NCBI GenBank assembly: GCA_028700615.1
Contig: JAQVSH010000003.1
Location: forward strand, 5,760 to 30,552
DNA from: Bacteroidales bacterium
Lineage (GTDB): Bacteria > Bacteroidota > Bacteroidia > Bacteroidales > UBA4181
DNA length: 24,793 bases
Reading direction: 5' to 3'
The position numbers and the translations under genes are program-made. The notes under the pieces were generated by a model, which was not told where the DNA came from, searched no databases, and saw only the letters and a program-made list of their open reading frames with translations. Below are positions 7,960 to 15,761 of the stretch, one piece after another (the first letter of the stretch is position 1; each line of letters starts with the position of its first letter).

Positions 7960-9741
7960 ATGCAAAACACTATGTTTTCTAAAATCATGTTGATGTTGAC
8001 ATTGATCCTGTTTGCCGTTTGTCCGGTGCAGGGACAGTCTCAAAAACTCAAAGAACCTGTTCAGATTTCAAATCAGATCACGGGTAAATATGTTATCCCG
8101 GAATCTCCTGAATGGGTTAATAATGCGGTGTTTTACCAAATTTATCCTCAGACTTTTTACGATTCCGATAACGATGGGATAGGGGATCTTCAGGGGATCA
8201 TTCAGAAGCTGGATTATATTAAAAGTTTGGGAGTGGATGGTGTTTGGATTAATCCTTTTTTTGAGTCTCCTTTTAATGATGCGGGATATGATATTTCAGA
8301 CTATTATAAGGTGGCTCCCCGATATGGAACCAACGAGGATGCAAAACAGCTTTTCGAAGAGGCTCATAAAAGAGGCCTGAAAATTCTTTTTGATTTTGTG
8401 GCCAGTTATACTTCCATGGAACATCCCTGGTTCAAGGCTTCCGCTCAGCAGAAAGAAAATAAATATACCAACTGGTATATCTGGACGGATAATATCTGGA
8501 ACAATCCTCCAAGGTCTTTTTCGGATTCTTTTGTAAAAGGAATGGGCACAAGGAACGGACAATACATGCGTAATTTTTTCTATTCACAACCGGCTCTGAA
8601 TTATGGGTTTTCCAATCCGGATCCCAAGCAAAAATGGGAACTTGGCGTAGATCATCCTGATGTGTTGTCTATGCGTGAAGAAATGAAAAACGTAGTTCGT
8701 TACTGGATGAGCCTGGGTGCTGACGGTTTTCGGGCGGATATGGCGGGTTCACTGGCCAAAACCGACAGAACTACCGGGAATGAGCAGTTTTTTACCACGC
8801 AGGAAGATGCTACAAAATCTTTTTGGAGAGAAGTCCGGGCTATGTTGAAAGAAGAATTTCCCCAGGCTTTTATTGTCTCAGAATGGTCGTCTCCGGTTAC
8901 TGCACTGGATGGTTGTTTCCATGCAGATTTTTTCCATTGGTTTGACGGCTATAATGATCTTTTTCAGAAAGAAGGCTGGCGTATTCTGAATGGCGTTTCT
9001 GAAGGGTATAGTTATTTTGATGTGGAAGGGAAAGGAAATATTACTCATTTTCTTGAAAAATACATGGAGCAATATCTTCCGACGGTTGGCAAAGGGTATA
9101 TCTGTCTTCCTCTGGGCAATCATGACAATGCCCGTTTAGGTAATCAACGTACCGCTGAGGATCTTGAAATGATTTATGCCTTTGGAATAACCATGCCGGG
9201 GGTTACATTCCTCTATTATGGCAATGAAATCGGAATGCGTCAGTTGCCTGAAACCTGGCCTCAGGTTGAAGGCGCTTACAAACCCAGAAATGGGGCTCGG
9301 ACTCCTATGCAGTGGACAGGAGGTAAGAACCTTGGTTTTTCATATGCTTCGGAAGATAAGTTATATCTGCCGGTTGATCCTGCTCAGGATGCTCCCAATG
9401 TGACAGCACAGGAAAAGGATCCCAATTCTTTGTTAAATAGAACCCGTCAGCTGATCCGGCTTAAACATACTGAACCGGCCCTTGCAAATTATGCGGAGTT
9501 TATTCCCTTATATGCAAAGGAAAATACGTATCCTTTTGTTTATGCCAGAGCTAAAGACAAGGATGTGATAGTAGTGGTCATGAATCCTTCGGGCAAAGAA
9601 GTGAGTGCGGAATTTGAATTGAATGTGGATTTCAAAAAAACACTCTTGTTGGCTGGCAAAGAACTTAAATTAAATAAGTCGGGTAAAAATATATCGGTCA
9701 TTGTTCCGGGGCGGACCTATTCTGTGATCAAACTGCAATAG
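7960..9741 (+). CDS. Secreted GH13 (alpha-amylase family) glycoside hydrolase
   Basis: This protein of 593 residues has a signal peptide (about 1-26, ending VQGQS) and a GH13 TIM barrel with a C-terminal beta domain. The N-terminal calcium loop DSDNDGIGD is at 68-76. Catalytic residues are the nucleophile Asp260 in GFRADMA, the acid/base Glu308 in VSEWSSP and the stabiliser Asp389 in GNHDN. QPALN near 210-214, RTPMQW near 447-452 and EKDPNSLLN near 485-493 place it close to the alpha-glucosidase/oligo-1,6-glucosidase/trehalose synthase branch, so it probably acts on alpha-glucosidic oligosaccharides. Exact specificity is unknown. In conserved region I the usual N-H pair is replaced by Ser149-Tyr150 (DFVASYTS). 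No SusC/SusD genes adjoin it. It lies 50 bp after the M3 peptidase gene and 57 bp before the antiporter. Confidence 0.9.
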   Translation: MQNTMFSKIMLMLTLILFAVCPVQGQSQKLKEPVQISNQITGKYVIPESPEWVNNAVFYQIYPQTFYDSDNDGIGDLQGIIQKLDYIKSLGVDGVWINPFFESPFNDAGYDISDYYKVAPRYGTNEDAKQLFEEAHKRGLKILFDFVASYTSMEHPWFKASAQQKENKYTNWYIWTDNIWNNPPRSFSDSFVKGMGTRNGQYMRNFFYSQPALNYGFSNPDPKQKWELGVDHPDVLSMREEMKNVVRYWMSLGADGFRADMAGSLAKTDRTTGNEQFFTTQEDATKSFWREVRAMLKEEFPQAFIVSEWSSPVTALDGCFHADFFHWFDGYNDLFQKEGWRILNGVSEGYSYFDVEGKGNITHFLEKYMEQYLPTVGKGYICLPLGNHDNARLGNQRTAEDLEMIYAFGITMPGVTFLYYGNEIGMRQLPETWPQVEGAYKPRNGARTPMQWTGGKNLGFSYASEDKLYLPVDPAQDAPNVTAQEKDPNSLLNRTRQLIRLKHTEPALANYAEFIPLYAKENTYPFVYARAKDKDVIVVVMNPSGKEVSAEFELNVDFKKTLLLAGKELKLNKSGKNISVIVPGRTYSVIKLQ

Positions 9742-9798
9742 AATGAAACTTTCTGATTAGTAACCTGCAATAATCTATCAAATCAGATCCTCTTGGTA

Positions 9799-11301
9799 AT
9801 GGAAATAAATGTCGAATTGGTCTTACTGGGCGTCTCTCTTCTTTTTTTTCTGAGTATTTTGGCCAGTAAGGCAGGTTACAAGTTTGGAGTTCCTGTTTTG
9901 CTGCTGTTTTTATTAGTGGGAATGTTATGCGGCAGTGACGGATTGGGTATCCGGTTTGAAAATCTTCAGGCTGCGCATACCATAGGAACCATTGCACTTT
10001 GTTTTATTCTTTTTTCAGGGGGATTGGATACGAAAATTACGGAAATTCGTCCGGTTATCGCTCAGGGGATTTCCTTAGCCACTCTGGGAGTATTGTTGAC
10101 CACCTTATTTACAGGGATTATTGTCTGGTGGGTATTAGGAATGACCTATGAAACAGCAGGGGTCGGATTGCTTACTTCTTTTCTGCTTGCAGCGACCATG
10201 TCTTCTACAGATTCAGCTTCTGTTTTTTCCATACTTCGTTCCAAAGGATTGCATCTGAAATATAATCTTCGCCACTTGCTTGAGTTTGAGAGCGGTAGTA
10301 ATGATCCTGTTGCCTATGTGCTTATTATCACGTTGATGAACATAATTACGGCTGATTCTGCACCCAATTACTGGCTGGCTGCGGGAAATATTCTGCTTCA
10401 GCTTATCATTGGCGGGATCGCAGGATATTTGCTTGGAAAATTGGCCATACACCTGATTAACAGATTGAAGGTGGATAATGACTCGTTGTATCCGATTTTA
10501 CTCGTTACTTTTTGTTTCTTTATTTTTTCGTTTACTTATTTCATAAAAGGCAACGGATATCTGGCCGTTTACATTGGAGGTCTGGTGATCGGAAATGCTC
10601 AGTTTGTTCATAAACGGTCATCTGTTAAGTTTTTTGACGGAATGGCCTGGCTGAGTCAGTTACTGATGTTCCTTACCCTGGGGTTGCTTGTAAATCCTCA
10701 CGAACTGATTCCAATCATTATTCCGGGATTAATGATTAGCTTTCTGATGATTTTGGTTGCGCGTCCCCTGAGTGTATTGATCTGTATGATCCCGTTTCGC
10801 AGGAAACATTTGCGTGATAAAATTTTTATTTCCTGGGTGGGACTGAGAGGGGCAGTACCGATTATTTTTGCGATTATTCCTTTGGCCGCTAATATTCCTC
10901 ATGCAAGATTGGTTTTTAATATTGTGTTTTTTTGTACCCTGGTTTCTCTGGTTGTACAAGGTACAACCCTGACCAGAGTGGCTAAACAGCTTCGTCTTTC
11001 TGCAAAACCCCGTGGATTTAAAAAGCTGGAGGATTTTGATATGGAGTTTTCGGATGAAATCAAATCGGTTACTACCGAGATTGAGATTACAGAAGAAGTT
11101 CTAAAACATGGAAAATATTTGATGAATATCCCATTTCCGGATAAAACCCTGGTGGTCATGGTTAAACGAAATGATAAATTTTTTGTGCCTACCGGTAAGA
11201 CTGCTTTAATGGAACATGATAAGTTGTTAATTATCACCGATGACCATGATGCTTTGGAACAAACCTTTGAAAATATAGGGGTTAAATCAGGGGATTCTTA
11301 G
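9799..11301 (+). CDS. nhaP2: NhaP2-type potassium (or sodium)/proton antiporter with TrkA-C domain
   Basis: This inner-membrane cation/proton antiporter has 500 residues. The first ~390 residues are about a dozen hydrophobic segments of the Na_H_exchanger fold. Functional motifs include GVPVLLLFLLVGM near 30-42, TDSA at 137-140, SGSNDP at 165-170 with the buried Asp169 expected in transport, and SWVGLRGAVP. The soluble tail, about residues 410-495, is a TrkA-C (RCK_C) domain, seen as GKYLMNIPFP and DKLLIITDD. This layout matches NhaP2/CvrA, which exports K+ in gamma-proteobacteria; the ion used here is inferred. A TTG at 9793 is in frame, but the ATG at 9799 is preferred. It is the last gene before a strong hairpin terminator and may be read with the GH13 gene. 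Confidence 0.9.
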   Translation: MEINVELVLLGVSLLFFLSILASKAGYKFGVPVLLLFLLVGMLCGSDGLGIRFENLQAAHTIGTIALCFILFSGGLDTKITEIRPVIAQGISLATLGVLLTTLFTGIIVWWVLGMTYETAGVGLLTSFLLAATMSSTDSASVFSILRSKGLHLKYNLRHLLEFESGSNDPVAYVLIITLMNIITADSAPNYWLAAGNILLQLIIGGIAGYLLGKLAIHLINRLKVDNDSLYPILLVTFCFFIFSFTYFIKGNGYLAVYIGGLVIGNAQFVHKRSSVKFFDGMAWLSQLLMFLTLGLLVNPHELIPIIIPGLMISFLMILVARPLSVLICMIPFRRKHLRDKIFISWVGLRGAVPIIFAIIPLAANIPHARLVFNIVFFCTLVSLVVQGTTLTRVAKQLRLSAKPRGFKKLEDFDMEFSDEIKSVTTEIEITEEVLKHGKYLMNIPFPDKTLVVMVKRNDKFFVPTGKTALMEHDKLLIITDDHDALEQTFENIGVKSGDS

Positions 11302-11316
11302 TAGGGCCAGACCAAT

Positions 11317-11354
11317 AAAAAAGCGGGATAACCAGAGGGAATCCCGCTTTTTTT
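11317..11354. terminator. Strong bidirectional terminator between nhaP2 and eda
   Basis: AAAAAAGCGGGAT (11317-11329) and ATCCCGCTTTTTT are a perfect 13-bp stem around an 11-base loop, with T-runs in both directions. It sits between two converging genes. Confidence 0.95.
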
Positions 11355-11375
11355 ATGAATAGATTTGATCCGAAA

Positions 11376-12050
11376 TTATTTTGCCCGGATCTTTTGAATC
11401 AGACTCAGTGCATTTTTACAAAGATCTGTTACCAATTGCCAGTTGTTTCCTTCAGTGGCTTCTTTGGGAAACAGATTCGAGCCCATTCCTACACAGGTGA
11501 CTCCGGCCTTAAACCAGGCGGTCAGATTTTCTTCGGAAGAATCTACTCCGCCGGTGGGCATAATACTGCTCCAAGGGCAGGGACCCTTGATGTTTTTAAC
11601 AAAGGCAGGGCCTCCTACACAACTTCCGGGGAAAACTTTCACGATTTCAGCGCCCAGTTCTTCTGCCTGTGAAATCTCGGTTAATGATCCGCAACCAGGT
11701 GACCAGGCAATTTTACGCCGGTTACAAACCTTGGCCATGTCGGCATTCAGCAGGGGTGATACGATAAAGTTAGCTCCCAGTTGAATATATAGGGAACAGG
11801 TGCCGGCATCCACAACAGATCCTACGCCCATAATCATATCAGGACAGTTTTTAGCCGCCCATTGGTTCAATTCACGAAATACCTCGTGGGCAAAATCTCC
11901 CCGATTAGTAAATTCAAACACCCGGATTCCCCCATCATAGCAAGCTTTCAGAGCTTTCTTGCATATTTCTGCATCTTTGTTGTAAAATACCGGAACTAAG
12001 CCGGTTTCAGCCATTTTAAGGGCTACTTGTATTCTTGTAAAACGAGCCAT
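11376..12050 (-). CDS. eda: KDPG / 4-hydroxy-2-oxoglutarate aldolase
   Basis: This cytoplasmic class I aldolase of 224 residues cleaves 2-dehydro-3-deoxy-6-phosphogluconate to pyruvate and glyceraldehyde 3-phosphate. The Schiff-base lysine is Lys138 in EIVKVFPGS. Glu46 and Arg50 in EFTNRG match the general-acid and phosphate-binding residues of the E. coli enzyme, and GVGSV, SPGCG and MPTGGV are the other family motifs. The fold is a single TIM barrel of normal length. It lies 25 bp downstream of kdgK on the same strand, so the pair supplies the last two steps of hexuronate breakdown. The upstream isomerase, oxidoreductase and dehydratase genes are not in the window. A bidirectional terminator follows. 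Confidence 0.95.
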   Translation of the reverse strand: MARFTRIQVALKMAETGLVPVFYNKDAEICKKALKACYDGGIRVFEFTNRGDFAHEVFRELNQWAAKNCPDMIMGVGSVVDAGTCSLYIQLGANFIVSPLLNADMAKVCNRRKIAWSPGCGSLTEISQAEELGAEIVKVFPGSCVGGPAFVKNIKGPCPWSSIMPTGGVDSSEENLTAWFKAGVTCVGMGSNLFPKEATEGNNWQLVTDLCKNALSLIQKIRAK

Positions 12051-12075
12051 CTCTTATTTTTTAGCATGTATTAAA

Positions 12076-13119
12076 TTATCTTGAAACGCGTCCGGAACCA
12101 TCACCGCCCATCAGTGTTTCTACTTCGGATACGGTAACCATATTAAAATCTCCGGTAATGGTATGTTTCAGGCAGGAAGCGGCTACTGCAAAATTCAGGG
12201 CTTTCTGATCATCCCCTGTATAGTTCAGTAATCCGTATATCAGTCCGCCCATGAAAGAGTCTCCTCCTCCGACCCGGTCAACAATGTGGGTAATGTTGTA
12301 GGTGGGGGCTGTGAAAAGCTTTTTCCCGTCATAAAGAACTCCCGACCAGGTATTGTGATTGGCGGAAATCGAACCTCTTAGCGTGATAATGACTTTTTGG
12401 GCTCTGGGGAATTTTTTCATCAACTGGCTGCAAACCGATTCAAATTCAGCCGCATTGACTTCTCCTCCGGTATGTTCGGCCGAGAAACCTTCGGGTTTGA
12501 TCCCGAATACTTTTTCTGCATCTTCTTCATTGCAAAGAATAATATCGCAGCAGGCTACAAGGGCTTCCATTACTTCTCCTGCTTTTTTCCCGTAATTCCA
12601 GAGTTTTTTGCGGAAATTCAGGTCGCAGGATACTTTTACTCCCATTGCGTTACATGCCTGAACGGCTTCGAGGCAGGCATCTGCAGCGCTTTGTGAAAGA
12701 GCTGGCGTAATACCGGTAAAATGAAACCAGCCGGCATCTTTCAGAACGGTTTTCCAGTCGATCATTCCGGGCTGGATTTCGGAAATTGAAGAATGACTTC
12801 TGTCGTAAACCACCTTGCTGGGTCTGGCTACAGCGCCGGTTTCAAGAAAATAAATACCCAGGCGTTCCCCTCCTCTCAAAATGTACTGAGTGCCTACACT
12901 GTATTTGTGTAATTCTTTCAGACACCATTCCGAAATATCATTTTTGGGTATACGCGTTACAAATTCGGTTTTCATCCCATAGTTTGCAAGCGAAACGGCC
13001 ACATTGGCTTCTCCTCCTCCAAAGGTCGAATTCAGGAAGGTGGTTTGTCCAAAGCGTTCAAATCCCGGAGTTGCAAGTCTCAACATAATTTCTCCGAAGG
13101 TAACGATTTTTTTATCCAT
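12076..13119 (-). CDS. kdgK: 2-dehydro-3-deoxygluconokinase (PfkB/ribokinase family)
   Basis: This 347-residue sugar kinase phosphorylates 2-keto-3-deoxygluconate with ATP to give KDPG, the substrate of the aldolase encoded just downstream. The N-terminal PfkB motif GGGEANVAVSLANYG is at 34-48. The C-terminal signature DRVGGGDSF at 281-289 carries the anion hole and the catalytic base Asp287. PfkB kinases vary in substrate, and the KdgK call rests largely on the adjacent eda gene and overall similarity, but the pair is the usual one in Bacteroidales. The start is the ATG at 13119. A TAAATTTG -7 box lies 62 bp upstream in the divergent region shared with mscS. No regulator gene (GntR, LacI or KdgR type) adjoins the pair. 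Confidence 0.93.
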   Translation of the reverse strand: MDKKIVTFGEIMLRLATPGFERFGQTTFLNSTFGGGEANVAVSLANYGMKTEFVTRIPKNDISEWCLKELHKYSVGTQYILRGGERLGIYFLETGAVARPSKVVYDRSHSSISEIQPGMIDWKTVLKDAGWFHFTGITPALSQSAADACLEAVQACNAMGVKVSCDLNFRKKLWNYGKKAGEVMEALVACCDIILCNEEDAEKVFGIKPEGFSAEHTGGEVNAAEFESVCSQLMKKFPRAQKVIITLRGSISANHNTWSGVLYDGKKLFTAPTYNITHIVDRVGGGDSFMGGLIYGLLNYTGDDQKALNFAVAASCLKHTITGDFNMVTVSEVETLMGGDGSGRVSR

Positions 13120-13181
13120 AGAAACAATTTTAGGTTTTGGTATAGAGATATGATTTTATAGTCAGAATTCTTTACATTCCA

Positions 13182-13189
13182 CAAATTTA
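13182..13189 (-). promoter_or_regulatory. Candidate -7 promoter box for kdgK-eda
   Basis: On the minus strand this reads TAAATTTG, fitting TAnnTTTG, 62 bp upstream of the kdgK ATG. I see no good -33 TTTG. Confidence 0.5.
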
Positions 13190-13278
13190 CGCATTATGTT
13201 TGAAAAGGATATGCCATGAGCCTGCTTTTTAGTAAAAAACCGGACATATTAGATTCATAAAAATTGCAGGTAATATCA

Positions 13279-13286
13279 TACCTTTG
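13279..13286 (+). promoter_or_regulatory. Candidate -7 promoter box for mscS
   Basis: TACCTTTG fits TAnnTTTG. It ends only 11 bp before the ATG at 13298, which would leave almost no leader. Either translation starts at a later ATG (13322 or 13394) or the mRNA is nearly leaderless. Confidence 0.45.
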
Positions 13287-13297
13287 CCGAAGTACTT

Positions 13298-14224
13298 ATG
13301 GCTTTTTCAAATACACTCTATATGTTCTCTTTGTTTACGGATGTATTGTTGTCTAATTCATTGGTGGCTGAGAAAGCTGCTGTGATTGAAAAAATGAATC
13401 TGGCGGATTTGAGTCTGGAAGCCTTGATTTCCAAAGGAACTTCTCTGGGCGTGGAATTTGTCTCAAGAATTCTTCTTGCCGCTTTGATTTACGCCGTGGG
13501 ATCCTGGATCATCCGGTTGATTAAAAAGACATTCCGGAGACTTATGATCCGGCAGGATGTGGAGATGTCTTTGCGGACATTTTTACAGAGCCTGATCGGC
13601 ATAGGGCTGAATTTTATCCTGATCGTTGCGATCATTGGCGTTCTCGGGGTTGAAATGTCTTCGTTTGTGGCGTTGTTTGCTTCGGCAGGTATTGCCATCG
13701 GTATGGCCCTGAGCGGAACGCTTCAGAACTTTGCCAACGGAGTGCTTATTCTTTTGCTCAAACCATATAAGGTGGGGGATCAGATTGAAGTGCAGAATTA
13801 CAAGGGGATTGTAAAAGCCATTCAAATCACCAATACCGTGATTACTACCGGGGATAACAGAAGTGTTATTGTTCCGAACGGCCTTTTATTATCTGGTACG
13901 ATTGTTAATTATTCACAACAGGAGCACCGGAGGGTTGACTGGACTTTTTCCATTGCATACGGGAATGATTATGAAAAAGCCAAAGCCGTACTTATGGATT
14001 TAATCCAGGCAGACAGCCGTATCCTGAAAGAACCTGAACTTCCGGTCATTTATCTGGGTAATTTAGGACAAAGTTCAGTGGATATTATTGCCAGAGTCTG
14101 GGTACAATCTCCCGATTACTGGGAGGTTTTTTACTCATTGAATGAAAAAGTATACCGGATTTTTCCTGAAAAAGGGCTTTCGCTTCCATTTCCCCAGCTG
14201 GATGTTCATGTCCATCAGAGTTAG
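13298..14224 (+). CDS. mscS: Small-conductance mechanosensitive channel, MscS family
   Basis: This inner-membrane channel of 308 residues opens under membrane tension to release solutes during hypo-osmotic shock. Membrane segments lie at about 54-75, 99-118 and 122-156. The third is the Gly/Ala-rich pore helix, with IAIGMALSGTLQNFANG typical of MscS TM3, leading into the LLLKPYKVGDQI beta domain. The cytoplasmic alpha/beta domain runs to the end and includes NGLLLSGTIVNYS. The first ~50 residues before TM1 are poorly conserved in character. Starts at 13322 or Met33 (13394) are also possible and would fit the nearby -7 box better. It is 33 bp upstream of queD and may share its transcript, though a functional link is not obvious. 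Confidence 0.93.
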   Translation: MAFSNTLYMFSLFTDVLLSNSLVAEKAAVIEKMNLADLSLEALISKGTSLGVEFVSRILLAALIYAVGSWIIRLIKKTFRRLMIRQDVEMSLRTFLQSLIGIGLNFILIVAIIGVLGVEMSSFVALFASAGIAIGMALSGTLQNFANGVLILLLKPYKVGDQIEVQNYKGIVKAIQITNTVITTGDNRSVIVPNGLLLSGTIVNYSQQEHRRVDWTFSIAYGNDYEKAKAVLMDLIQADSRILKEPELPVIYLGNLGQSSVDIIARVWVQSPDYWEVFYSLNEKVYRIFPEKGLSLPFPQLDVHVHQS

Positions 14225-14257
14225 TCCTGTATCTGTACGTTTTTTTAAACTAAAATC

Positions 14258-14590
14258 ATGTACACAGTTTCAAAAAGAATAGAAATTTCTGCTTCTCACA
14301 GGATAGAGACCGATTATCCCAGTCCCTGCAATCGTCTGCATGGACACAACTGGATCATTACTGTTTTTTGCAGATCCGAAGTGCTAAACAAAAACGGGAT
14401 GGTGATTGATTTTTCCGAGATTAAACAAAAAGTTCACGGAGTGTTGGATCATTCTTTTTTAAATGATATTATACCTTCCAATCCCACTGCTGAAAACATT
14501 GCCAAATGGGTTTTTGATCAGATTCCGCTATGCTTTAAAGTGATAGTACAGGAATCTGAGGGAAATATTGCGGTGTATGAAAAGGATTAA
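14258..14590 (+). CDS. queD: 6-carboxy-5,6,7,8-tetrahydropterin synthase (QueD)
   Basis: This zinc enzyme of 110 residues belongs to the 6-pyruvoyl-tetrahydropterin synthase fold. It converts 7,8-dihydroneopterin triphosphate to 6-carboxytetrahydropterin, the second step of queuosine precursor synthesis. Zinc ligands are His14 in SASHRI and His28 and His30 in LHGHNW. The catalytic Cys24 sits in the CxxxHGH motif diagnostic of QueD against true PTP synthases. The downstream catalytic Asp-His pair appears as LDHSFLND. It is short but complete. Its last 14 bases overlap the start of queE in another frame, which implies translational coupling and supports the pathway call. Confidence 0.95.
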   Translation: MYTVSKRIEISASHRIETDYPSPCNRLHGHNWIITVFCRSEVLNKNGMVIDFSEIKQKVHGVLDHSFLNDIIPSNPTAENIAKWVFDQIPLCFKVIVQESEGNIAVYEKD

Positions 14591-15116
14591 TGAAATTTTT
14601 TACTCCATACAGGGAGAAGGTCATTTTACCGGTACTCCTGCGGTTTTTATAAGATTTTCAGGTTGTAATCTTCGTTGTGATTTTTGCGACACCCTTCATG
14701 AGGAAGCCGAAATCATGGCAGACAAAACCATTTTGGAGCTGGCTTCCCGCTATCCTTCAAGACATGTTGTACTGACCGGGGGTGAACCGGGATTGCAGGT
14801 TGATGAACGTTTTGTGTCTATGTGGAAACAGTCCGGGTGGTTTGTTCAGATTGAGACCAATGGTACACAGCCTCTTCCTTCTAACATTGACTGGGTTACG
14901 TGTAGTCCTAAAGAACGTTGTATCCTCACAGAGGCCGAGGAATTGAAAATTGTGTTTCAGGGGCAGGATTTATCCCCTTGGGATCATTTTGTGGCAGGTG
15001 AGCGGTATTTGCAGCCATGTTCGATGAAAAATACGGATCAGGTATTGAAATATGTAAAAGAACATCCTCAGTGGAAATTGAGCGTACAATTGCATAAATT
15101 ATTAAATATTCCCTGA
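14577..15116 (+). CDS. queE: 7-carboxy-7-deazaguanine synthase (QueE), radical SAM
   Basis: This radical S-adenosylmethionine enzyme of 179 residues rearranges QueD's product to 7-carboxy-7-deazaguanine, the third step towards queuosine. The [4Fe-4S]-binding cysteines are Cys30, Cys34 and Cys37 in CNLRCDFC, the canonical CX3CX2C. The substrate-binding entry YSIQGEGHFTGTPAVF precedes them, and the SAM-binding GGEP is at 68-71. It belongs to the small QueE type. The ATG at 14577, inside the queD end, is chosen over an in-frame TTG at 14568, because MKRINEIFYSIQGEG is the normal N-terminus. Only one base separates its stop from the next start, so the three genes are tightly coupled. queC and queF are not in the window. 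Confidence 0.95.
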   Translation: MKRINEIFYSIQGEGHFTGTPAVFIRFSGCNLRCDFCDTLHEEAEIMADKTILELASRYPSRHVVLTGGEPGLQVDERFVSMWKQSGWFVQIETNGTQPLPSNIDWVTCSPKERCILTEAEELKIVFQGQDLSPWDHFVAGERYLQPCSMKNTDQVLKYVKEHPQWKLSVQLHKLLNIP

Positions 15117-15117
15117 G

Positions 15118-15729
15118 ATGTTGCTGAAGATTTATCCCGAAAATCCCAATCCGAAGGCCATTGCGGAAGTTGCAGACGTTTTACTTCACGGAGGCATTGT
15201 CATTTATCCGACGGATTCGGTTTATGGGATAGGGTGTGATATCAGACAAACCAAAAGTATTGAGAGGCTTGCCAGACTGAAAAATCTAAAGCCGGAAAAG
15301 GCAGACTTTTCTATTTTATGCAATGACCTGAGCCGCTTATCCGCATATACCCGTCCGATTCCTAATCCGGTTTTTCGCCTGATGAAACAAAATCTTCCGG
15401 GGCCGTTTACTTTTATCCTTCCTGCGGGAGGAGAAGTTCCTAAATTATTGCATGGAAAACGCAGAACGGTCGGAATAAGAGTCCCTGACAATCCTATTAT
15501 TGTGGAGATTATAAAGGAGCTGGGCTCTGCCCTGATTAATACTTCTGTAAAAGATGATGATGAAGTCATCGAATACACTACGGATCCCGAACTGATTCAT
15601 GAGAGATATGGGAACTTGGTGGATCTGGTCATTGACGGGGGTTTTGGTAAAAATATTGCATCAACGGTCATTGACTGTACCGGAGATGAACCGGAAATTA
15701 TCCGTCAGGGTCTTGGAGAAGTAAAATAG
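15118..15729 (+). CDS. yciO: YciO/Sua5/YrdC family L-threonylcarbamoyladenylate synthase-like protein
   Basis: This is a single YrdC-fold domain of 203 residues without the C-terminal Sua5 extension. YrdC/TsaC proteins make threonylcarbamoyl-AMP from threonine, bicarbonate and ATP for the t6A37 modification of tRNA. The sequence resembles the YciO branch more than TsaC, with YPTDSVYGIGCD near 25-36, LPGPFTFILP, KRRTVGIRVPDN and STVIDCTGDEP. YciO proteins are reported to have weaker or less defined activity. The ATG is one base after the queE stop. Sitting behind queD and queE it forms a cluster devoted to tRNA anticodon-loop modification (positions 34 and 37). A perfect hairpin begins within its stop codon. 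Confidence 0.88.
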   Translation: MLLKIYPENPNPKAIAEVADVLLHGGIVIYPTDSVYGIGCDIRQTKSIERLARLKNLKPEKADFSILCNDLSRLSAYTRPIPNPVFRLMKQNLPGPFTFILPAGGEVPKLLHGKRRTVGIRVPDNPIIVEIIKELGSALINTSVKDDDEVIEYTTDPELIHERYGNLVDLVIDGGFGKNIASTVIDCTGDEPEIIRQGLGEVK

Positions 15730-15752
15730 AGTCCGCCGGAACGGCGGACTCT
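15728..15752. terminator. Perfect 11-bp hairpin between yciO and the efflux operon
   Basis: AGAGTCCGCCG and CGGCGGACTCT are exact complements with a GAA loop. The first arm overlaps the yciO stop codon. GTTTC follows on the plus strand and ATTTTAC on the minus strand. T-runs are short but the stem is GC-rich, so it probably serves both converging units. Confidence 0.8.
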
Positions 15753-15761
15753 GTTTCGGGT

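Noticed and set aside
7960..9741. Polysaccharide utilisation locus around the GH13 gene
   Set aside because: No SusC- or SusD-like gene or hybrid regulator adjoins it; neighbours are a peptidase and an antiporter.
9793..9798. TTG start for the antiporter
   Set aside because: An ATG two codons later gives the natural N-terminus; nothing supports the TTG.
14568..14576. TTG start for queE
   Set aside because: The ATG at 14577 begins the conserved MKRINEIFYSIQGEG segment.
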